Positions 49,701 through 57,600 of a DNA stretch of 64,000 nucleotides are shown piece after piece. The DNA is from Maniola hyperantus (taxonomy: Eukaryota > Arthropoda > Insecta > Lepidoptera > Nymphalidae): the NCBI RefSeq assembly GCF_902806685.2, contig NC_048550.1:9467383-9531382 (forward strand), written 5' to 3'. The first letter of the stretch is position 1, and each line of letters begins with the position of its first letter. A program made the position numbers and the translations under genes. The notes under the pieces are model-generated. The model was not told where the DNA came from and did no database searches. It saw only the letters and a program-made list of their open reading frames with translations.

Positions 49701-52700
49701 AAGGTGCGCGGCAGCCCGCTTACTTAAATACCTACTTAGGTACTTGATTTATCGGAAAACAAAGAGTTACGGTTTAAATCAATGTCAAATTATGATAGTC
49801 GTTATCACATCGTAATGAATTCCGTTTGGTTGATGATTAGGTAGACGATAGGTTCTGCTTTAGCCAATTCCGTTAATCATAGGTCAGTGGTGAAACATAT
49901 TGTCTAATGGACTCCTTAGGAATATAGGATTTCTGACTACTTAACATTTGACACATCGTGCGTTGTGACGATTCGTGCTAAAAACCCGGCCCACTATCCG
50001 TTGTTAATGAATCTTATTTGCAATTGTTGTAGTCGGATGACGAAGAGGCAGGCGGGCTGCCGCGCACCGACTCCCGGGCGTCGCGCATATCCCGCACCGT
50101 GCAAAAGCTGTTCTGCTGCGGAGTGGCATACGAGGCCCCCTCTGAAGAGAACGTCTCTACGCACCGCGGCTACCCCATATAGACATGCCTCTACACATCA
50201 TTCAACGCACCCAGTGTGCTTGATTCCCCGACCATTATACTAGCTGGCCATTTTTGATTGCCAGCTTACGAGTAAGGGCTTCCGAGACGGTCAAGTCTCT
50301 TGCCGTCAAGCACGTAGTTTTTTTTGTCAAGCAGCTTGAGCCAGCAAACGGCGCTTTTTTCATATCTCGAACACTGTACGAACATCGCGTCAAACAAAAA
50401 TATAAACAATACAACACATCAATCACCGTCAAGCACGTAAATGCTTGACTCAAGCATCAAGCAAACATTTTAAACGGTCAAAATGCTTGGCCCAAGCATA
50501 AATCTACGTACCTACTTGACTTGACGTCAAGACGCTTGACCGTATCGGAAGCCCATAATTAAGATCATATAAAGGTACGTGCGTGAATTCTGTTACAGTT
50601 AAGTTTTGGCTGGGGAGATTGATGGACTTCTGTAACATGCCTTAAATCCATTAAAGTGAACAGGTATTTAAATGCTGGTGGTTAGGAATGGCCAGCTGGA
50701 ATCATGAATGTGGCTGTGAATGTGTGTGTGTATTTATTTGTGTACATAAAATTATAATATTAAAAATGATCTTTCATTGCCTTTAACACAATACAGGGTG
50801 TAACCAGAACGCTGACAAAAACGAACACAGGTGATAGTACTGGAGATTACTGATATTCATGATTCCACAAAGAAAAACGTGAAAAAAATATTAAACTCAT
50901 ATAATTTTGTAAAACTGTACGATATATTGTGCGTAAGTAGGCCACTCGGAGTCAATGCCACGTCGTAGGCGGGGCATTGACCCGAGTTTTGCACGCTATA
51001 CATTGCAGGTTTGAAAAATACTAAATCCCTAAAACTACAAAATGAGGCAATTGTTATTGGTATTGGATTGTGTTAGAGTGTGGTAGTATAACAATAATCC
51101 TAAGTTTTTACTAGCGTTCTGGTTGTACCCTGTATATCGAAATGAGTGCGTCTCACTATTCCCGTAATGAGCTTTCCCATTGACGGTAATGCTGATACTA
51201 CTTGTATCATTATTCCCGTTGCGTTTTTATACCGCGTCTATTCGTGACCAAGAAAATGCTAGTTTATTTCAATAATATTCTTGACTCTTTCATTTTATTC
51301 ATATTATCAGACTCAGATTATCCACTAGATATTGTTTCATTATGTCTAGTTGTGGCTATATCTATAAGATATCGTCAATTTAAAAAAACAGACTTAAAAA
51401 AACGCTCTAAATGGGAATACCGAGACAGTAGGAGGACACGAGTTTCACTACTTCCATTCGTCGTTAAACCAACTCTACTCTGTTATTAAATTATTAATAA
51501 TTCTTATCCTAAAGACTACTGATTCTCCTGTCATAAAGAAGAAAGAAATCTCTTGGAAAGACAAAGAGTACCAAGATAATGTTATTTTACAGGTAAAGTG
51601 CTTTTCCAAGTAAATGATGCCCTTTTATAAGATACTAGCCTGGACTACACAAATTTCAAACCTCGCCCCTTAGGGGCTGAATTTTCAAAAATCCTTAGCG
51701 GATGCCTACGTCATAATAGCTATCTGCATGCCAAATTTCAGCCCGATCCGTCCAGTGGTTTGAGCTGTGCGTTGATAGATCAGTCAGTCAGTCAGTCACC
51801 TTTTCCTTTTATATATTTAGATGTCACATATAATTAATAAGTGTACAATAGTTTGTTACCCGTGGTATTCGGTACAGTAATCGTCGCTTACTTGGGCTCT
51901 GTGTGGCTCCGTCGACGTATAACACGTAAAATTTAACTCCTCACGGATCCTCCACAAGGATTTTAGTCCTTATTTTATAGGCGAACCGTACTTTTGACAT
52001 GATAGTTGACCCATAGAATTAAAATGGCGCGTGAGGAGTCTTTTTTTACGGACTATAGCTGTATGTACCTTCACGAGTAACGAGACAGGAAACACCTCGG
52101 TTGTCGCAGGGACTGCTTCCTATTTCGTGGATGCTTTTACGCCCAGAAGACTGTATTAGCATCCAGGAAACAAACAGCGGAACAGGTACAGGTAATTTTG
52201 CTTCCTACCCAGACTCTAAACACTTCATATCTTCCACCAAATAATCCAAAAATCAAGCTAATGCGCTGTTACGTGAATCACCAGTGACCAAAGAAGAATT
52301 ATTATTAACATTTTTTTTCAATTCAATGTTCTTATTTTTAATAGAACTAATTAATAATAGTTATTATTATTATTATATTTTTAATAGACTAAGCAGCTTT
52401 CGCTAATGCGTCTATATCAGAAGTGCTTCGAGTTTTCCAAATGTAATTGTTTCTAAAAATAATTTTAATCTTAGGAAATAGGAGCAAGAAGTGAAGCGTG
52501 GATGTTGGATCGCAAAGCTTCGGTGGGTCCTTGCTATAGACCTGGCTTGCCCTTCGAGGGACCTTCAGGAATCATGATTAACTTACCAAAGGTTACCTTG
52601 AAATTTGTATCCTTAGAATCAAGACAAAAATATTTTGGGCCTGGTTTACTTCACTCGCTGGCACTGGCGAACAGCGCAGCGCGTAGGATACTTAGCTAGT

Positions 52701-53900
52701 CATTATCTGCTGGTCAGTGTTATTCAAGAACACTTATACCAAAAAACGTGGTAATTTTCAAAAACATTCATTTTTGATACATTCGTTTTTAAATTCCCAT
52801 ATTTTTGGCGCTCATACAATTATTTTTACCAGTTGACGTTTCTTATTTCCACGGAAATAGTGGGATCCACCTAAAGGCTTTTAAATTCAAACACGGCAGT
52901 GTTGTCAACTGCTATGTAGTTGCATTTTAAGATGTGAATTGCAATTTTGAATTCAGCTTGCAGTCCAACTCCAGACAGTCTGTCTAAACCCTTACATTTT
53001 ATCTTTTACAGAAATCTTTCAAGTCTGTAAATCAGCCATCGGGGATTAGTATTAACATATCCAGGGTACGTTGTTTTCTTTATTTGTAAATTTAAGTATT
53101 TTCAAGTATATCTACTAGTTAGTTACTTACTCATGCACCATAAACTTTTTATGTCCACAGAAATGTTTAGTAACCAAAACGTCCAATGTGGACGAATCCA
53201 AGCAGCCGAGAGATGAATTAAACTCTGAAATTGTAAACAACTCAAGTGTAAGTGTATCTTCTAGTCTAGTTAAACAAAGGCACATTTTTCTTGGTCAATA
53301 GATAACGGAATCGGTGTGCGGAAGTTTTTTAAGATTTGCCATTTGGCTGCATTGTAAATTCCTTTCGTCGCTATACCGCATGTATGTCCCGCATACGGCG
53401 TAACGGAGAGCGGGTGTTCGACCGGCTAATTTCACTAGCCCTATACGTGAGTCCCCGAGGAGCAAGTTATCAACCAAAGAAAATGAGCCTCTAGTTTTCG
53501 AAGCTTCGGAAAAAAGGATTTCTTCTGTTACATTAGCAGTTCGAGATGGCAATCGGGGAGGGAACACGCCCCGCACAACTACACAGTCCCTGCACTAACC
53601 CGGTGCCGGCGAGCGCGGGAGGTGTGCGTGTGTGCGCCGTCCGGGGCGTCCCCCCGCCTCATACCCCGATTGCCATCTCGACCTGTCGTGCACTATACAT
53701 AATTATACCATTTTGCTAACCAAAATCCCTTTAAAAAGTAATACACATCTGTATTATTAAATGTATTATTTTTGTATGATTTCGTTGCTTTCCGTTTTCA
53801 CTTTCAGGGCAAAAGCGAACCAAAAATAAGAAATTGCATCAGTAGCATCAGGGAAATGCTATACAATGTCCATAGTAAAATAAGAGGCGTTTTTCAGTAA
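46793..53900 (+). CDS. Unrecognised charged protein built from small phase-0 exons
   Basis: Nine exons in phase: 46793-46955, 47391-47471, 47564-47679, 49021-49167, 51515-51592, 52475-52591, 53012-53065, 53161-53247 and 53808-53900 (TAA), giving 311 aa. From the third exon on, all junctions are phase 0. The N terminus is MSEQEKNSGGTAQVGSVIMV. The rest is Lys/Ser/Glu-rich and looks disordered. A motif recurs in two neighbouring exons: PSGIMINLPK and PSGISINISR. The C terminus is SSIREMLYNVHSKIRGVFQ. There is no signal peptide or membrane segment, and no family was recognised. An alternative last exon lies at 50033-50182. A poly(A) signal follows nine bases after the stop. Introns hold many repeats. 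Two genes instead of one cannot be excluded. Confidence 0.55.
47715..47944 (+). repeat. 'GACTACACACATTTCAAACC..(CAGT)n' element
   Basis: Same family as 38868-39105. It lies in an intron of the 46.8-53.9 kb gene. Confidence 0.7.
48520..48962 (-). repeat. Two inverted '(GACT)n' elements in tandem
   Basis: Two copies (about 48520-48742 and 48743-48962) read TATATATAAAAAGAAAAGGT, (GACT)n and CGAAGTCGCGAGCATAAGCT. They are in opposite orientation to the copy at 47715 and end 58 bases before the next exon. A solo MITE end (CTATCAACGTTGGTGAG, 48094-48110) lies before them. Confidence 0.7.
49299..49502. repeat. MITE with 20-base perfect inverted termini
   Basis: AACCCGTCGGAAATATCTGA at the left is the exact reverse complement of the right end. 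The 204 bp element is non-coding and lies in an intron. Confidence 0.75.
50033..50182 (+). CDS. Alternative last exon (KLFCCGVAYEAPSEEN)
   Basis: After a good acceptor (TTGCAATTGTTGTAG) a frame in the required phase 0 reads SDDEEAGGLPRTDSRASRIS, then KLFCCGVAYEAPSEENV, and ends in TAG: 49 residues. The GC content is clearly higher than in the flanks. Joined to exons 1-4 of the 46793 gene it gives a 218 aa protein with a Cys-containing C terminus. It could be an alternative terminus or the true end of a first gene. Confidence 0.5.
   Translation, partial: SDDEEAGGLPRTDSRASRISRTVQKLFCCGVAYEAPSEENVSTHRGYPI
50276..50554. repeat. MITE with 'GGGCTTCCGAGACGGTCAAG' termini
   Basis: The left terminus pairs with CTTGACCGTATCGGAAGCCC at the right (279 bp). 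The inside is full of the direct and inverted motif GTCAAGCACGTA / AGCATCAAGC, which looks like internal binding-site repeats of a hAT-like element. The class is inferred only from the layout. Confidence 0.65.
50792..51134. repeat. 'TACAGGGTG' inverted-repeat element, copy 2
   Basis: Close relative of 37013-37390: TACAGGGTGTAACCAGAACG at the left, GCGTTCTGGTTGTACCCTGT at the right, with the shared interior ATGCCACGTCGTAGGCGGGG. Confidence 0.75.
51638..51823 (+). repeat. 'GACTACACAAATTTCAAACC..(CAGT)n' element
   Basis: Shortened copy of the 38868-39105 family in the intron after exon 51515-51592. Confidence 0.7.
51915..52068 (+). repeat. 'GGCGCGTGAGG' MITE-like element
   Basis: Contains TTTTGACATGATAGTTGACC, AAAATGGCGCGTGAGGAGTC and ACGGACTATAG. 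Same family as 31130-31332. Confidence 0.6.
53540..53698. repeat. 'TATAGTACGCGAC' MITE copy 3
   Basis: Left end truncated (starts TCGAGATGGCAATCGGGGAG); right end CCATCTCGACCTGTCGTGCA then CTATA. Confidence 0.65.
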
Positions 53901-53908
53901 TTTTTAAC

Positions 53909-53914
53909 AATAAA
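53909..53914 (+). terminator. Poly(A) signal
   Basis: AATAAA nine bases after the stop codon of the 46.8-53.9 kb gene. Confidence 0.45.
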
Positions 53915-54355
53915 TTATATGTTTGTTTTACTTTTACATAATTAAATAAATAATTTAATAACTGTCTCTTGTATTATCACAAATTATTTTACTGTTTTAT
54001 TAATAAATCTTTAGATTTGAATTTAAAATAAAAAACTGAAAATTACTGTCGATTTTTTTTTTTCACAAAAACTTCAAAAAGAACAAATATAAACAAATAC
54101 ACGAGTAGTTAGGTACAACTTATAAGATCACAAAGATTGCGTCGAAGCCTGAAAGCTCCATATAGTTACTAAGTACTTACGCGACTCAGAATTAGCAGCC
54201 CACCGCATATTGCTATCCCAATACAACTTCTACTAGTACCTACGGTTGGTTTTCTTGTCACGCTGATTGTAGGCGTAGGCTGACTAGCTTATGTACCTAT
54301 TGCTAGGTCAGGTGCACTCATATACCTATAGTATAGTAGAAACACTTCATATCCC

Positions 54356-54507
54356 TATAGTACGCGACAGGTCGAGATGGCAATCGGGGTGGGGACTGGG
54401 GACGCCCCGCTAACCCGCAAAGCCCCCGCACTAAACCAGTGCGGGATAGCGCGGGAGACGTAGCCTCACTACCCCGATTGCCATCTAGATCTGTCGCGTA
54501 CTTATAC
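54356..54507. repeat. 'TATAGTACGCGACAGGTCGAG' MITE copy 4
   Basis: Both termini present (CTATAGTACGCGACAGGTCG and CTAGATCTGTCGCGTACTTA), lying between two convergent genes. Confidence 0.7.
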
Positions 54508-54689
54508 ATATTAATTTACAGCGCCAACGATAAGCGTGAGAAGAAAACCTTAGTGTTAGTAACAACTTAGTGATATAGGACAAAGGGAATATGATGTACC
54601 TAAAGAGAGATGGATGAAAAGTTAGAAACCGCTCGATGCTCAAGAAACAGTAGTGGTTGGCGGCAACTTCAAAGTGATATCAGATAGTT

Positions 54690-57600
54690 TCAAGATTTCT
54701 TCACACAATCTCTATAAATCTTCTCGATTCGGATGCTTTTAGGCACATTGCACACGTTGCAGGCGGGTCCCTTTAGCGGCATCTGATGCTTCAAGTTGAG
54801 AGCTCGCGCGGCGTCGAACTCTCGGTCCCGCGGCCTCCAGCACAGCTCCGTGGAACCGCACACGCAGGTCATTTCACGGCATATCTGACACAAGTGGAAT
54901 ATTTATTACGATTTTAAAACCCCACGATTGCAAATCCTGGGCTCTGGAGCTGTAAAATGTCTGAAAATTTTTCTGCGATGAAAATGATGCATTTATGTAC
55001 CTGTATGACAAAATATGTACCTATTACATTCTTGGCACCATTCCAGGCGGGCATGATTTGTATAGTAGGTAATTAGATAAGGCTAGCTTTAAGTTTTATT
55101 GTAATACCTAGCCACCCGCCCCGGCTTCGCATGGGTGCAAGTTCCAACGTAGATACTAATGAGGTGTCAGATATCTACTCGTGTGGTGTCAGTGAGGTAT
55201 AGGCGCCGAGACACCGCCGTAAATCATAAAATTGAGTATTGTGAGCCAACCTTCAAAGATACATGTATGCTATCGCGGACTTTTTTGTAAAACTTTTTAA
55301 GACGAACAATTTTGAATATATATTGTTTTCATGTAACTTTGACCATTTAGGCAGCGCACGCCTCGGAAACTCACAAATGAGAGGATTTTTTCCGACCTAA
55401 TTCACACTATTTCAATTTCCCTAGGGATCTCTAATTTTTTGAGAATTAAACTATACCTATAAACCTTCCTCTTGAATCACTATATCTATTGGTGAAAACC
55501 GCATTAAAATCCGTTGCGTAATTTAAAAGATCTACGCGTTCATACATACGTACAGACGCGAGAAGCGACTTTATTATTATATTATTATGTAGAGATAAAA
55601 AAAAAATACAATTGCTAAATATTATGTACCTACCTACTGGTACGCAATACTAAAAAAATATGTGAGTACATCTATAGTACGCGACAGGTCGAGATGGCAA
55701 TTGGGGAGGGAACGCCCAGCCTCATACCCCGCCTCATACCCCGATTGTCATCTCAATCTGTCGCGTACTATAACATTTGCAACTGAAAAAGAACTCACCG
55801 AGGCAAGGTACTCATCGCGGCAAGAGTCGGGGTAGTCGCACGTCCAGTTGACGGGCGGCGCGCACGGCACGATTGGCGGCGTGCAGCACGTGCCCGGGTG
55901 TGCTACGCACGTCGAGCAGCAGCAATGCTGGCACATTGTATACACCTGCAACAAAACTTTTAGTGTAAGGCCCGAGTGCCAGCTCTAGTCGAGCATTAGG
56001 CATGGCTGGTGCAGCGTTCGTTTCAATCACATGTTTATCAGGGGTGTTACGGATATTGGCATCCGCATCCGCAAATGCGGAACATTTGCATTATTTCAGA
56101 CATCTGCATCCGCATCCGCGGATGTGTGCTTCTAATAATTCACATCCGCAGCCACGGATGTCAAGATGCACCTGCGACAACCCTGGTTCATAATTATATC
56201 CAAGGATCCTGAGCCTTAGCGGTAATGGTCCAGACACTATATGCATAGGTAATCAGCGATACGCGAAATGCTAGTGCTGTGTAGCTGTGGCCTTTGTAGG
56301 TGATAAATAGCACTGACTAAAACCTACAGTATAGTACGCGACAGGTCGAGATAGTGCTGGTAATGTGCGGGTGTGCCCCCCCCCCCTCCCCCTCCCCCCA
56401 CCTCATACCCCGATTGACATCTCAACCCGCCGCGGACTATAGATACCTTCAGAATTCAGATAAAGATCATGCTTATAGATCCTACCAGCCATATCGCGCG
56501 AGCGATTTCATCCCGTACGTAAGGCAAGCAGTTGCACAGTAGACAGCACTCAAACTTCGATAGTTCTGGAATGCCCAAGTTTTTTTCTATGCCAGCAGGG
56601 CCTAAAACAACCTGAAATATTTAATGTTGATTAAAAACTAACTATAACGAATATAAGGTAAAAATTGACCCTCTAACAAATAAACCTGGAATAGCGGTGG
56701 AATAGTTATACTCTGTTTTGTCTTTTTCCTTCAAATGTCAAATTACTGATGACAGAGAAAGACAAAACAGAGTATAACTATTCCACCGCTATTCCAGGTT
56801 TATTTGTTAGAGGGTAAAAGACTATCCTCACAACATCAAAAATCCGAGCTCCACCTAAAAAATTACGATTTTTAAAATCAGATTACTTAGCGATTTTTTT
56901 CACTCATGGTAAACCTGCGCATGGCTGGTCTCATGTATGATAGGAAACAACAGCGGTTAGTCTTAGAAATTGTTAAGTACTTAGTTGGAAATATTGAAGA
57001 AATATTATAAAACTAAGGGTGTACATTGAGCACATGGATGGTACGTGCCACGGGCCACGGCGTAGGCGCCAGCCAGGCAGGGCGTCATGGTCATACAGCC
57101 CTTATCCTAGCAGACTCCTTCCGTGCCACTCATGACACATTCAGTAGGATACCTATATATCCCTATCTCACCTCACTCGCGAAAAACTGACAGTTAGGAG
57201 CGCAAGTGCCGAGCCTGTCCACATACGCGCACTGTATCACGTCCTTGTTCCCCTGCAGCCCCTTGACCACGTTGATGGCGGTACGCGCCACTGCGTAGGC
57301 GCCAGCCAGGCAGGTGTCACGGTCATACAGCCCTTATCCTAGCAGACTCCTTCCGTGCCACTCATGACACATTCAGTAGGATACCTATATATCCCTATCT
57401 CACCTCACTCGCGAAAAACTGACAGTTAGGAGCGCAAGTGCCGAGGCTGTCCACATACGCGCACTGTATCACGTCCTTGTTCCCCTGCAGCCCCTTGACC
57501 ACGTTGATGGCGGTACGCGCCACGGCGTAGGCGCCAGCCAGGCAGGGCGTCGCGGTCGCACAGCCCTTAGCCTCACACACTGCTTCTGTGCCACTCATTA

